DNA from: Trichodelitschia bisporula
Taxonomy: Eukaryota; Ascomycota; Dothideomycetes; Phaeotrichales; Phaeotrichaceae
Length of the DNA: 64,000 nt
NCBI GenBank assembly: GCA_010356995.1
Contig: ML996703.1
Span: forward strand, 62,001 to 126,000
Direction of reading: 5' to 3'
Shown piece after piece: positions 30,472 through 42,471 of this stretch (within the stretch, counting starts at the first letter, position 1; the number at the start of each line of letters is the position of its first letter). The position numbers and the translations under genes were made by a program. Below the pieces are notes generated by a model. It was not told the origin of the DNA and made no database searches. It saw nothing but the letters and a program-made list of their open reading frames with translations.

Positions 30472-33213
30472 ATGGGATGGGGGGGGAGGGGGATGAGAGT
30501 GTTATACCCGGGTTGTGCGCTGGAGTTTTGCGTTTGGCATACGCTCGTTGCATGATGCGACGGTGGGGGTTTGGTTTTGGGCGGTGGGATAATCGCCGCT
30601 ACTTGGTGTTGTATATAGAGCGTCGACGACTGCGATTGCGGTCTGCATCTGATCGATCTGGAGCGAGGAGGAGACGGGGCTACGTCCAAGGAGGTTCGCG
30701 GGGAAGGAACAGCTGGTATCACTTCGTCTCTTATAGTGCGCCTTGTCATAGCCAATTCTGATCATCATTGCATCCTGCATCACCATAATGATTTCGAGAG
30801 CCTTCTATCGTGAGGTTCCCCGAATATCTTCGCCACCGGTACGAAGTCCGCAGTGATACGAGCCTTCAGTGCAGAGTTACGAGGTTCTGACGTCGACTCC
30901 GCAACACACTCGTAACGTCCCCCCAACCCCTCCTCACCTCGCGCAGAGCCTTACGAAGAGGCGAGAACGACACCCACATCCCCCACTCCAAGCGGGAGCA
31001 TCCCAGCGAAGTCTCACCCAATCCTTCCCTCGCTATAATTATCCCTGGCTCGTTAGGCATCCGCGCAGCAAAACAGCGTCACAGAGAAGACGGCGACCAA
31101 GCAGACTGAGGTTGAACGCCTCTCACGAGTCTGACACTTCCGCACAAAAGTGAGCGATATCTGCGCCTAAGACGTGCCATAAATAGAGCACGTCTGCTCC
31201 GGAATGCAGTGCCAGTTCCCCATGGGTTATTTGATGCGACTCTGCCAGTCGTAGGTCTGCAAACGCCAAAGCTTCACTCACAGATGGAAGCCGAGATATG
31301 CGTGCGTTCCTAGGGCGGCCGCTAGACGACCGGTACGTTAGTGATGGGACTAATATGATAGGACTAACGCATGCGACGGGGGATTCAAGCGGAAACGGCG
31401 TCGGAGCAGACCAGCCACCGTGACGTGTTAACCTTATGGGGAAAGGCGCATCGCGAGATTCTGGACCAGGACGTCTGCAAAGCCGACGTTTCAATCCGAC
31501 GTTTCAATCCGATGTTGGATGGCGGAGGGCGTCTACTATTCGGCCCGATAGCGTGCAGTCTTCCGGTGCTTCATAAGGTCAAAGCTAAGATTACCTGGTA
31601 CTAGCGGGCGCAAGGTTAAATTTTAGTGACATGGTTGGGCCGGACATTCTGATAGTTCACTACTGCAATCTGTCCGGGTAGGGAAAGGAATCGCATGATG
31701 GCATCGCGGCCGCCAATTGGACAACAAGAGGATGCAGACATGGCGTTGATATTGAAATTGCGTGTCGAGGGGCCCCCAACGTCGGGTTCCGGCAAAAGGA
31801 AACCCATGTCTGGAATAGTTCGCAATTATTCGGCATTCCTCGAAGGATGGAGTTCCGAGGGGCGCGCCCACTAAAGGCGCTAGTAAGATGCCGCAGAGGG
31901 CGGGGAGGGGTGCCCATTCAGGCCAAACCCCGCAGTGAAGAGCCTAAAACGACCACCGGCTCGTATTCGGGCAGCTTAAGTAGTACCATTCCCCAGACCC
32001 GCGATGTAGCGGGAACGGCCGACAGATGCAGCATGCGGTTCCTTTTTTCCCAAGGGCGAGTTGGCGAGAGGGCAGCGACCACGGGGCTCCAGGAGAGGCA
32101 CGCATCAACGGCGCCTCTCGGCACGTCAGCAAGTGAAGCCGGAGGGGGGGAGCCTCCAGCTCGGCGCTGCAGATGTTCACGTGCGGCATTCGAAAGGCGA
32201 GATTGCGAGAAGCCGGTGGGGAGTCGCCATGGGGAGGCTGGCATTGTGCCAGCAGACAATGACCAAGAGACGCATGCAGAAGAAATCTGTCGCCTATCTG
32301 TGGAGCGACGCAAGCGCGGCGGCAACGGGCCCCGCGCCCGGGAGAGCGGGGAGGTCATCGCTGGCCCCCCACTGCGGAAAGAGAAACATGGTCATTGTCG
32401 CTGGCAACGACGAGTCTCTTACGTCCTCGAACTGGTTGAGCGATGTAGCGGAGAATCAACCCACTGTCTGTAGGCAGCAGATACGCATGTCGGGATGGAA
32501 CCCCGCTTTGGTGCGTTCTCCGGGATGGTGTTGTGGTGGTAGTGGAGGCCAAGACGTTGCGCCATGCATGAAGATGCGCATGGCCAATCCGAGGCATCCT
32601 CGCTGCGGGAAGAGGATTAGTGCTGAAAGGCGCCCTGGATTCCCAGAGCATGTCAGCACAGCAAAACTTGTATGAGTCCGGTTAAGTAAGCTGCATATGG
32701 CCCCAGCGTCGAGTTGCAGGGCTGAGTATGTAAGCGCTTGGGATGCGGGTTGCAGCACTATCCCAACACTGCAGACGCAGCTGGAAGCGGGCAGACAATC
32801 CACTTGGGCGCTGACCTCCCTCATTTGCCCCCTATTTGCCCCTTAGTGCTCGGCCAAGGTGCAATCGCTTTGCGGCTCGTTTTGAGATGCTCCGCTAAGG
32901 TAATCCTGAGGGCGGGAGATATCCGACCTCGACGATGCCGAGACGTTCATGTGGCGACAAAGTACTAACAACACTTGGCGGGGGGCAATATGGCAGGCAG
33001 CATCACCGCCTCGCAAGTGGATGCTAGTTGTGGTATGCGCAGGCAGCCAAGTCCGGATATGGGATTGGACCATCCCTCATGCGATGCGGGCGCGAATTAG
33101 CAGGGTGAGTTTGTTGTGCAGAAGACAGCTGGCCAACACCATGCGTACTGTCTATGGAAATACGGCTTGTCAGAGCGGGCGGTGAATTTTTGACGGGGAT
33201 TCCTCTCCCCCGC
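30472..33213. other. 2.7-kb gene-poor region
   Basis: Nothing recognisable is coded here on either strand. The ORFs up to 208 codons have no motif and overlap each other. A small cgtttcaatccga duplication lies near 31487-31512. With the region before the bZIP gene, this makes the bZIP gene an island in about 8 kb. Confidence 0.45.
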
Positions 33214-34109
33214 TTAGTCCCAATCGCTATCGTCGTCCTCTACTGCCGCTTTATTTCCGCTCCTTATGCTTTTGTGCTCCTCCTCCTCGGCGGCCTTGCG
33301 TTTCAACCGGATGTCACCCTGTTTCAATGCGCCGACCTGTACCAGGAGGTTTTCAACATCTATAACGGTTAGCGAACGTGGACAAGCACCGGTCAGACAT
33401 CGTGAACCTTGCAGCTTCGTCTGCGGCCCGTTCAACTCTCTCAGGGTGACGATTTGCCGCCGAATATCGCCGTCCTTGTATATCAGGATAGTTGGAGTGT
33501 TCTTGTCGGGGTAGCCTTCGATGCACAGGTCCCCGCGGATCTGGCAGAACTTGACATCCCCAAACTTGACCGCAAGCTCCCTCCAGATCTCTACCATCAC
33601 CCGCGACTCCACGTTCATTCCCTGTGAGGATGTAAGGAGCACAAAGACGAAGGCCTTCTTCGACTCATCCGTAACGTCCCGAGTCCAATCAGCCTTCTGA
33701 ACCGGGTACACCTGGTTGTAGACGGATGCGACGGCGATGGTGGATAGCTCGCCCAGACGCTTCTGCCTGTGGCGCCGTCAGCGACGCGACATTCCTGCAC
33801 GAGCGGTGTCCGGACCTGTACTGGTTCAGAAACTCCTCATCCTCGTCGTCTTCCAAATCTGCGAGCTCATCCAGGTCTTTGTCCTCCAGTCGGTTCTCAT
33901 GCGCCAGTCTGCGCGCTTCCTCGAGGGCCTCTTGGATCATGGGCGTCGGCGAAGGCGGCTTTTCGGGAATGATGCCATGTTTGCGGAGAATATCATTCCT
34001 TGGGCGCAGTTAGCCACAGAATGCGCAGTTCGACGAAATCGTACCACTCGGTGTCGGCGTTCGGGTCGTCGATGGGGACTTCGACGGGGTCGTTGGACAT
34101 CATGTTCAT
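33214..34109 (-). CDS. PLP2: Phosducin-like protein (Plp2 type)
   Basis: Thioredoxin-fold co-chaperone that works with the CCT chaperonin in tubulin, actin and G-beta folding. Exons 34109..34045, 33998..33816, 33766..33408 and 33359..33214 give 250 residues. The start MNMMSNDPVEVPIDDPNADT EW and the block DILRKHGIIPEKPPSPTP are typical, then an acidic helical stretch (LADLEDDEDEEFL), QKRLGELSTIAVASV, and the thioredoxin-like domain (DVTDESKKAFVFVLLTSS, VKFCQIRGDLCIEGYPDKN) without a CXXC redox pair, as expected. The third intron is 48 bp, a multiple of three and free of stops. It has been placed because removing it joins TKLQ to DVENLLVQVGALKQGDIRL, and it has a GCTAAC branch. An annotation relying on the open frame would add 16 spurious residues. 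Confidence 0.9.
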
Positions 34110-34804
34110 GGCGGCAAAAGCAGCGGCCGAGCGGCAAGCTGCTTCACTTTGAGGTTCAAAGGGTGATTATTGTAAAAGAGGAGCGCAACGCGTGAAGCTC
34201 ATAAAGACGACGGCTGCCTTATGTATGTCACAATGCGTCATGGCTCACGCGTGTGCCTACCAACAGCAGCCGGCCGGGAAAATCCCGAGTGCCGTCCGAC
34301 CCCGGCCCTTTCGCCCCGAGTTTAACGGACGGCTTCAACCTCAAGCTTAACTTCAAATGCTGAATTTGAGCAGTACTGACTGACACGCAGCAAGCGGCTG
34401 CATACTATATCTCCATGGTTAGAACTGGATGCTTGGAGTTAATCCTGCAACGGCTGTTCGCCTCAAATTTGCTAAAGCGGTCGAATTCGTCATACGAAGC
34501 AGTCGATTTTTCCGCATGGCGATGAGCACTCTTCAGTAACCAGAGACTGACCATGCATGAGTGCAACGGATGAAAGCGCCTTGGGACGAAACGCAAGATG
34601 AGCACGGTGGGCAATCTTTCTGGGGAAACCCTGGAAGCGGCTGTATATATTCCCGGCTATCACTTGTGCTCGCTCGTCACCTCGTTAGTCAATATTGGAC
34701 AGATGGACCTCTGGGATCTTGAGAACTTCGCGATGGAAGATCTGAATCTTGACGTTTAGCATCATATCTGGCCACGGGCAGGCCCTCACTTGGCGCGTAT
34801 CGTC
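34110..34804. other. Divergent upstream region PLP2 / GH3 remnant
   Basis: The 695 bp between the PLP2 start and the decayed GH3 gene hold no ORF of note. A TATA-like sequence lies at 34644-34650, about 155 bp before the GH3 start codon. Confidence 0.5.
34644..34650 (+). promoter_or_regulatory. TATA-like box of the GH3 remnant
   Basis: tatatat within gctgtatatattccc, 155 bp upstream of the GH3 start codon. Position suits a core promoter, but use is unproven and the gene is broken. Confidence 0.4.
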
Positions 34805-37290
34805 ATGTCGGTCGTTACCATAGTCGTTCTCCTTTCTCTGACCTCCTGGGCCCTGAGTAGCTGCCCAGATTGTGAGAAGGGTCCGATCGCCAGCACTCCG
34901 ATATGCGATCCTTCATTCAGTGGGGTCGAGACGTTACAGCAGCGTTACCAGCTGGCTAACGTCCTAAACCCCTTTGACCGAGCCACGACCGTGCTGGAAC
35001 GACTGAACTTGACGGAGAAGGTTGCGCTTATGGGTCATGCAAGTCCGGGAGTTCCGCGTCTTGGTATTCTACCATACGACTGGTGATCAGAAGGCCTGCA
35101 CGGAGTCGCTTCTGGTCACGGCGTAAAGTTCGCTTCGTCTGGGGACTTTAGCCATGCGACCTCGTTTCCACAGCCCATTCTCCTGGGGGCAACGGTTGAT
35201 GATGATCTGATCAGGCAAATATCAACCGTGATCAGCACTGAGGCTCGAGCTTTTAGCAACGCGGACCGTGCTGGACTGGATCTTTGGACGCCAAATATCA
35301 ATCCCTTTGAAGACCCTAGATGGGGACGCAGCCAGGAAACGCCGGGAGAGGATCCGTTCCACATATCATCTTACGTCCGCGCTCTGGTTGCCGGCCTTGA
35401 AGGCGACAGGTTGTCCGGATATAAGCGCGTGATCACGACTTGCATGCATTTCGCAGCCTACGACCCGAGAAATGGAACGGCACTTCACGCCACGGCTTCA
35501 ACGCAAAGGTCTCTCTCCAGGACTTGGTGGAGTACTATCTTCCGCCTTTCCAGGCATGAACGCGAGACGCCAATGTCGGGGCCGTACTGTGCTCATACAA
35601 TGCCGTCAACGGTGTCCCAACATGCGCAAGCGACTATCTCCTAAACGCCGTCCTCCGCGGGCACTGGGCCTGGGCGTCGGACCAGCACTGTCTTATCGGC
35701 GACTGCGGAGCCGTCGAAAACGTCTTCAAACCGCATCAGTACGCCAAAACGCCAGAAGAAGCCGTTGCATGGTCTCTAAATGCGGGAACTGATCTCGACT
35801 GCGGTCACCATTACCAGAAGTATCTGGCCTCGGCCTACGAGAAAGGCATGTTTGGCGAAGCAACACTTGATCGTGCGCTGGCACGGCAATTTTCGTTATT
35901 GTTCCGGGTTGGATACTTTGATCATGTGAGGAATCAGGCGCTGAGGGCTCTGGGGGGTAAGGATGTGAATACGCCCAAGGCGCAGGAATTGGCTCTTCGC
36001 GCTGTGGTTGAGGGGATCACGCTCTTGAAGAACAACGGCGTCCTGCCTCTCTCATTAGGCGGGAAGTCAATAGCGCTGATCGGTGAGCGGGCCAATGCGA
36101 CCAAGGACATGCAAAGGGAGCTACGCCGGTACTGCTCCGTATCTTCGAAGTCCGCTTGAAGCAGCCCGCAACTTTAACATCACCGTTCATTACGCGAAGG
36201 GCATATCAGGGAAGCTGAATTCCGTTGCCGAAGCTCCCAAGGCAGTGAACCAGGCGGTCGCAAAATCGGATGTCATCATCTTAGTGAGCGGCATCAACAA
36301 CGGTATCGAAGGAGAGGAGAAGGATCGCACCGACATCGCGTGGAGCAAAGCGCAACTTGTGAGAGACTCAGTTATTCCACAACCGCAGTTAACCACCCCC
36401 AGGCTCTCATCGCCCGTCTAAGCTCTGGCGGAAAACCACTGATCGTCGTCCAAATGGGTGGCGGCCAACTAGACTCCTCGCCCCTCCTCACCAACCCCAA
36501 CCTCTCCGCCCTCCTCTGGCCGGCTACCCGGGCCAAGACGGCGGACCCGAAATCCTAAACATCCTCACCGGCCACTCCGCGCCGGCCGGCCGCCTACCCG
36601 TAACCCAGTACCCAGCCGCCTACGTCCAGCAACTCCCAATGACAGACATGTCCCTACGCCCCAGCGGCTCCAGCCCCGGCCGAACCTACAAGTGGTACAC
36701 CGGGACGCCCGTTTTCGAGTTTGTGGTAGGCGCCTTATTGCCGCCTGTGATGCTACCGCCTGTTATGCACCTGCTAATCGGCCCTAGATTCGGCCTGCAC
36801 TACACCAACTTCACAGCACATATACCCCCCGAAGCTCTACTGCCCAGTTATTCAATCCCCACCCTCGGCACCGGGTGCCGCGTCGCGTCCGGCGTGCGCT
36901 TCTACGACCGGTGCGCCTTCGCGCGCATCCCCATCACAATCCACAACACCGGCACCACGCTGTCCGATTACGTACTGCTCGGCTTCTTGTCCAGCGATTT
37001 AGGCCTGCAGCCGCAGCCGCGCAGGGCGTTGGTGGCACACAAGCGGGTGTTCGGTATTGAGGGGGGGGGGGAATGTAACGGTGGGGTTGGAGCTCAGGCT
37101 CGGGAGTTTAGCGCGCGTGGATGGGGAGGGGAATACAGTGCTTTGGCTGGGGGAGTATGTGGTTAGTGTTGACATGGGGGCGTTGTGGGAGGGGAGGGCG
37201 GCGTATTTGGATAGGTGGCCGCTGCCGGCGGGAGGGAGAGGGGGGATGAGTAGGGTGTGGTGTGGGAATGAATGCTCCTTTGTTTCATGA
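34805..37290 (+). pseudogene. Decayed GH3 beta-xylosidase (XlnD/BxlB-like)
   Basis: Remnant of a secreted glycoside hydrolase family 3 beta-xylosidase. The start at 34805 gives a signal peptide (MSVVTIVVLLSLTSWALS). Family blocks appear in order but in different frames: ASPGVPRLGILPYDW, SEGLHGVASG, TEARAFSNADRAGLDLWTPN, EDPRWGRSQETPGEDP, KVSLQDLVEYYLPPF, VLCSYNAVNGVPTCASDYLL, the ISALNAGTDLDCG-like WSLNAGTDLDCG, LLKNNGVLPLS, and a fibronectin-III-like tail. An in-frame TGA at 35084 replaces the second Trp of the usual WWSE block; a second lies near 35570. Frame changes fall near 35465, 36112, 36360, 36525 and in the G run near 37065. The stretch about 36724-36788 could be a genuine intron. 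At least seven lesions over 2.5 kb exclude sequencing error as the main cause. Confidence 0.88.
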
Positions 37291-37987
37291 GATATTCTGC
37301 GCTCTGCTCAGGACTCAGATCATGGTTGTAGTGTTCGGGCGGTCGATCCTCGGTTTCGGCACCGAGCGCATGGTAGTGCTGACTCCTTGCCGGAGCGGTG
37401 ATGAGTCTAAGGGATTGATATGCCTTTACCGGTCAGCACGCGCTGCACTTCATCATCTCGGGCTTGTGAGTCACGCGGGGTTATCAACGTTAAAGTGCTG
37501 ATAATCTTGAAATTGAGAGGGACCTACCCGACCCGAGTATGCACTAGCTACTTCGTATATGCAAGCTGATGGGAAAGGTAGGTGTCTCGGCCGATGCTGA
37601 TAGACTCGTGGAACTATACAGCGATGAGGTTTTCCGTCCGAGGGATGACGCGTTGTCCGGAGATGGATAGACCGCTGAAAGATGCTCTCAGTGTGGTATG
37701 TCAAGCGAGAAGACCAATTGACTATATGCTTTCGAAGGCAATACATGCGTCATCGTGAAGTCCGACAAACCAACCGTGTGACATCGACAAAGCTCAAGAC
37801 CCCGACTCATCGCAGACCCTACCCCTGACCCCGCCCTCGCCCCACCATCATCCCCTGCAGACCCTGCACCCACCCGCCTCGTGCCCCGCGCAGCTCTCCA
37901 CAACTCCAACATAAAAACGGCCGTCCCCTCTCCCCTCCCCATATGAACCCCCCTTTCCCCTCCCATCCCCCCCGCAAACCCGCAACA
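37291..37987. other. Intergenic region before GNAT gene 1
   Basis: About 700 bp without a recognisable gene. The last 200 bp are extremely C-rich on the plus strand and probably form the leader of the acetyltransferase gene; cataaaaacgg near 37910 is the nearest AT-rich core-promoter candidate. Confidence 0.45.
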
Positions 37988-38638
37988 ATGCCCCTCGAAC
38001 TCCACCTCCTAACCCCAGCAGACTGCCCAACCTGGGTAACCCTCCACCACGCCGCCTTCCAACCAAGCCCCCTCCACATCTGCTGGGCCCCCGGGCCGAT
38101 GTCCCCGCAATCAATAGCCCTCCAAGCCTCGCACCGCGCCGCCGCCCTTGCCGCACCCTATTCATTCGCCTACAAGGTCACAGACAGCGACAAATCCAAT
38201 CTGATAGTCGGCATCGCACAATGGTCCATCTTCACCCGCCCCCGAAGTCAGTCCGAAATAACCTCTAGCCTACAAATGCGCCCCCCTTTTCCAGGCGACA
38301 ACACGCCGGCGAGGGCGGAGTTTATGAGTGGGATATTTGCGAGTCGGAGGAAGTGGATTGGGGATGGGAGGCCTATTGTTATTTTGGAGAGTTTGGTGGT
38401 GAGGGCGGAGTATCAGCGGAGGGGGGTGGGGAGTATGTTGGTGGAGTGGGGGTGTGGGGAGATGGATAGGTTGGGCGTGGAGGGGTATCTTGAGAGTAGT
38501 TCCGCGGGACGGAAACTGTATGCTAAGTATGGATTTGAGGGGGTGGAGGAGTTGGGGTTTGATGCGCGGCGGTGGGGGGCTAGTGAGGGGGATGTGCACT
38601 TGGTGAGTATGGTTTGTTTTGGGGTGGGTGTTGGCTGA
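37988..38638 (+). CDS. GNAT-family N-acetyltransferase 1
   Basis: Predicted acetyl-CoA-dependent N-acetyltransferase of unknown substrate. Single exon, 216 residues, from the ATG at 37988 (MPLELHLLTPADCPTWVTLH). Earlier in-frame starts are not ATG-supported. The N-terminal L-x-x-A-x-x-A-AF block is GNAT motif C-like. Motif A is visible as VILESLVVRAEYQRRGVGSM (about 137-156), with the acetyl-CoA pyrophosphate loop RRGVGS, followed by the motif B stretch ESSSAGRKLYAKYGFEGVEE. This layout is common in the large fungal GNAT families expanded beside secondary-metabolism and detoxification genes. The coding strand flips from very C-rich to very G-rich at about 38300, the sharpest switch in the window. 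It converges on the RBR gene, 435 bp away. Confidence 0.85.
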   Translation: MPLELHLLTPADCPTWVTLHHAAFQPSPLHICWAPGPMSPQSIALQASHRAAALAAPYSFAYKVTDSDKSNLIVGIAQWSIFTRPRSQSEITSSLQMRPPFPGDNTPARAEFMSGIFASRRKWIGDGRPIVILESLVVRAEYQRRGVGSMLVEWGCGEMDRLGVEGYLESSSAGRKLYAKYGFEGVEELGFDARRWGASEGDVHLVSMVCFGVGVG

Positions 38639-39073
38639 TGAGGTAGACGATGATACGGCAGCCGAGGAGGGTGGAGAAGCGGGAGGAGGGGAGGGAGGGC
38701 AAGGCTGAGGCTGGGCAGTCGGGCACCGGTGGAGAAAACGTTGGATAGACTTGGATCCTGTGCTGCCATTTTGGTTGATAGAAGGGGGGAGCGGAATGGA
38801 TACCCCTGCCACGCGCGGATGACGTATAAAGATCTACATGGCGCGCAAGGCTGACAGGGCCGACTTCACCTTCTTGAACACACCACCCGCAATTAAAACA
38901 CAAACCACACAAACTCGTAGAGATCATTCCATTATCCCATCCGAGGTCAATCCTTCATCTACGCGTGATCTTCTCCATCCGAAACTCACAAATCCATAAT
39001 CACCAGCGCCATGTCCCTATCCCGACTCCGAAAAACAGATGCCGCAGGAAAAAGACACACCCTCTATCACCTT
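38639..39073. other. Convergent intergenic region GNAT1/RBR
   Basis: The 435 bp hold only 3' flanks of two converging genes. The overlapping minus-strand ORFs are antisense shadows of the acetyltransferase gene and its flank. Confidence 0.45.
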
Positions 39074-40277
39074 CTAATACTGAGGAGGCACAACAGGAAG
39101 CACCTGCGTCGTCAACGGCGGCAGCGGGCCCGCGGTCTTCTGCATATCCGCCTCGCACCCCCGATCCGGGTACGGATTGTGCCAGCCATGAGGTAACTCC
39201 TTGGGCTTCCCCGGTGCAGAACCAGCGGCGCGGACGGGCTCGGCGACGAGCCACCAGAAGTCGCGACGACAGCGCGTGCCTACGATAGTCAATAACTGAC
39301 TTGAATACGAAAATGGCGGGCTTACACCGCATGGACGGACAGCCGCCGTCCTTGACCACGGCCAGAGCGCAGTGCGGGCAGCGCCGCGCACCCTCCGCGA
39401 CCAGACTCTTAATCAACTCCTTCTCTTCCTCCTTCTGCGCGTCCGATGCGTGGGCGAGGTACCAGTCCTGGCACGTCATGTCCTTGTGCCAGGGCACCTT
39501 GCAAATGACACACAAACGCTCATGACAGCTCGCACACTCCATATGCGGGTACCCCGCCCTCTCAACCCCCGAAATCTGCAATTCGTTGCACTTGGGACAA
39601 TGAACCATATCCCGCTGCTCAGCAACCCACGTCGTAAACGCATCATCACAGTAAAAGTCAAAACTCCTCTGATCCAGATAAATCTGCACAATCTCCGGCG
39701 CCCACTTCTGCCGGCAGCGCTCATCCGGACAAGACAAGTTGACCGCCCCGCTGTCCAGCGACGCCGTGAGCCACATCGTGATACACGCCTTACACGTCGG
39801 CGCGGTGCGCCAGCGGAACGTGCTGCGCGTGAATCCGAGGTGGTTCATGCAGGAATTGGGGCAATCGCCGCCCTTCGCGATGTCGCTTTTCATGTACCAG
39901 CCGCGCTGGATACGGCGCGAGGGGAAAGCCGATGCCTCCTTTTCCTCGTCGCAGACCAGGCATGTCGCGTAGGTGGGGAGGGGAACGCTAGGTTTACGCT
40001 TCTTCGGCGGGGCTAGCGGGAAGTCTTCGCGCTTGCGCTTGTGGGCGCGCTGCGCACGCTCGGAGTCTCCGTCGACGGCGGCGGTGCTTGTCCTGGTCAT
40101 TGGACGGGTTCTCATTGACCGCCCCAGCTCGCTGAGCAACTCGCGTGTGTTGGAGACTTGGCCCAGGCATGTGTGACAGGTGATGGTGATGTGCGTGTTG
40201 CCATTGAGGCCGCGGGGAAATTCGTCGGCTGGCTTGCGGGAATGACAGACTACGCAGCGGTGGAGGTGAGCGGCCAT
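39074..40277 (-). CDS. RBR/IBR-type zinc protein, probable E3 ubiquitin ligase
   Basis: Predicted RING-between-RING (TRIAD) ubiquitin ligase, 385 residues in exons 40277..39326 and 39279..39074; the 46-bp intron ends inside the last zinc module. The N-terminus has a small CX2C finger (CVVCHSRKPADEFP) and a second copy-like CLVCDEEKEASAFP after a basic stretch (KRKREDFPLAPPKKRKP, possible nuclear signal). A RING1-like region follows (CPNSCMNHLGF, CKACITMW, LSCPDERCRQKW), then an IBR domain (VHCPKCNELQI, MECASCHERLCVICKVPWH), and RING2-like [31 protein letters not shown]. RING2's CPSMRC resembles the catalytic-Cys region of RBR ligases, but ligase activity is inferred from family only. The C-terminal tail is Pro-rich. 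Confidence 0.82.
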
Positions 40278-42471
40278 TGTGCCCTCGAGATCTTAGATGC
40301 GGTGGTGAGTGTTGAGTACGAGATTCGATGATCGGGCTTAGAGGGATAATGCTGGAGCTCCTCCCCTGTTCACTTGTTTCAACACAGGACGAACGAGAGA
40401 TGGATGAACGACCCACGCGACAAAAGACGGAAAGTGACAAACCAGCCTTGAGGGAACGACGATGACCGGACGGGCGGTTCGCGTACGTTTAAGGCAGGAC
40501 CTGTAGCCGTGACGCCAGCGAAGAAGAAGTGAGGCTCAGCAAGGCGCCAGCGGGGCAGATCTGCCACCTGCAGGTCGCAGGCTGAAGCGGGGGCTGCCTG
40601 GCCGGTGACTGGTTAGCGGTGGTGTTTGTGAATAGTCGGTAGAAGAGAACTAACTAAAGATGGTAAAGAGGATAAGAATAGTGACTCACTGTTCTCACTG
40701 ACGGCTTGGGAAGATTAGAATGATGGTTGGCTGCAGCTTGCAGCTTGTGGTGGAGTCGGAGAGGGAGGGTGGGGGACAGGGAAGTGGGGAGGGGGATGAG
40801 GTAAGGGAGTGGGGCAGGCGATTGGCTGATTGCGGGGCAGTTGCTGGGAGCCTACGAGGTGCATGGTGAGCTGCAGGAGAGCTATTAGCTGCTACCGTAC
40901 ATACGAAATGCCCATAGCTTCAAGATGCCTAAAAGTCGATTACACATTAGAACTAGTCTTTGACTGCCTTGACTACTTTACTAAGTAGCTTGTTTTTCCA
41001 TGCAACTTCGGGGATGGTGAGGGGCAGCAACTACAACCATCGCAGGCATAAACGGCACCCGATCATTTATGTGACTTGGATATGAGCGTGCTCATTTTTT
41101 GGCTATATATAGCTCGCCGGATGCAAATGCCTTGCGTTCGCCTTCGTTTTGCTGACGGCCGAGTCTTTGATCGAAGTTCATCTTGTCGAGCGTGTTAAGC
41201 ATATCGAGAGCGACACTGGCAACGGCACCTTATACATGGACGGAAGGGTCCCAGAGACTGCAAGGATCGTAGCACGCGATGCCATGTACTTTGAGCCGAG
41301 TCTAGTTCTAGGCAGATGCCCACGGTTTCTCAACGTCGAGCGCCATCTACTGTATCCTCACATCCAAAGGAGCAGCTCGAAAACGGCGGTTTGGTGAACC
41401 CGACCCGACAATGCATCTCGGCTACCTTGGCTTCTCTCCCTGTTCCAGTCGCGTCCATTTCTGCTGAGTTTGGGCCATCTCAGTTCAGTCGTATCCCTCT
41501 TCCTCTCCATCTTCAAATGCAATGCCAAAGCCCGGAAGATGTGGATGAAGATCTCCAGCGCTAACCCGATCGCCCATTGAAATTCGCAAGATGAGCATGA
41601 TGCGTAGGAAAGCAGATGAAGAACACAATAGACGCGTGGCATATACGGGAAAGGCGCCTATACGATCGGCAATCGACCCGAGCGATCATTGCACCGTCGA
41701 TTCTTCGATTGCGCATTCCCTTGACGATCCTCAGCCGCTAAGAATCTCAAGACTGCGGTAAGGAGGACGCCGTCATCACATTCCTCATTTCCACGTGGCA
41801 AGGAGATCTGCTACAAATCCACCGCCAAACGGCCAATGGCGTGCACTCCCGCCTTTCCGCCCGCAAAACGTGTCCGTTACTCTTGCGCCATGGATATCAA
41901 ATCTCCACCGCACAAATAATCGATCCTCCATCCGATCCATCACCTCTCCCCGCCCCACCACGCCGGTGCGGACACCAAGTGGGGGCCCGACGGCACGATC
42001 CGGCCTCGCGGGACGCCCAACCCAGTCCAGCCTAGCCCGCCGTACCCCTCCCTCCCCTCCAAACAACGAAGCTCAACAACCATGCAAGCCTCTTCACCGT
42101 GCCGTAACACCCCTCCTCAGGGGCCGTCGCACGTTGCATGCTTATCAGCTAGCTATCGCGTTGCATGCAGTGCATTGCGGGGCTGTGGAGAAAGGGGGTA
42201 TAAAGTGGCTCGTATGGCGCGAGAATGTATGCGCCGGACATTTTGCTAGCAACGGTGATCGCGCGCCTTACTCTCTGGCTTTCTGTGATTGTTGCTATTT
42301 GTTTGGACGCCGCAAAACGTGGCCTGCTTCAGCGAGGGAAAAGGAATTGGAATTGCGCCCCGTGGACCGCCGTCCGGAGTTGATATATAACCTCGCACCT
42401 TTGCACCCCAATCGGCATACAACTCAGGTTCATTCATCTCCCAAATTACCCTCCACGCATCTTTAACCACC
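40278..42471. other. 2.2-kb intergenic region between RBR and GNAT 2
   Basis: Two divergent promoters with no recognised gene between them. The first ~600 bp include the RBR leader. A TATA-like ggctatatatagc lies near 41101. The small ORF at 41149-41397 has a non-ATG start and no motif. The region ends with a good TATA box for the GNAT 2 gene. Confidence 0.45.
42384..42390 (+). promoter_or_regulatory. TATA box of GNAT gene 2
   Basis: tatataa within gttgatatataacctcgc, 82 bp before the start codon, followed by a C/T-rich leader (cattcatctccc). Position and sequence suit a core promoter. Confidence 0.6.
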
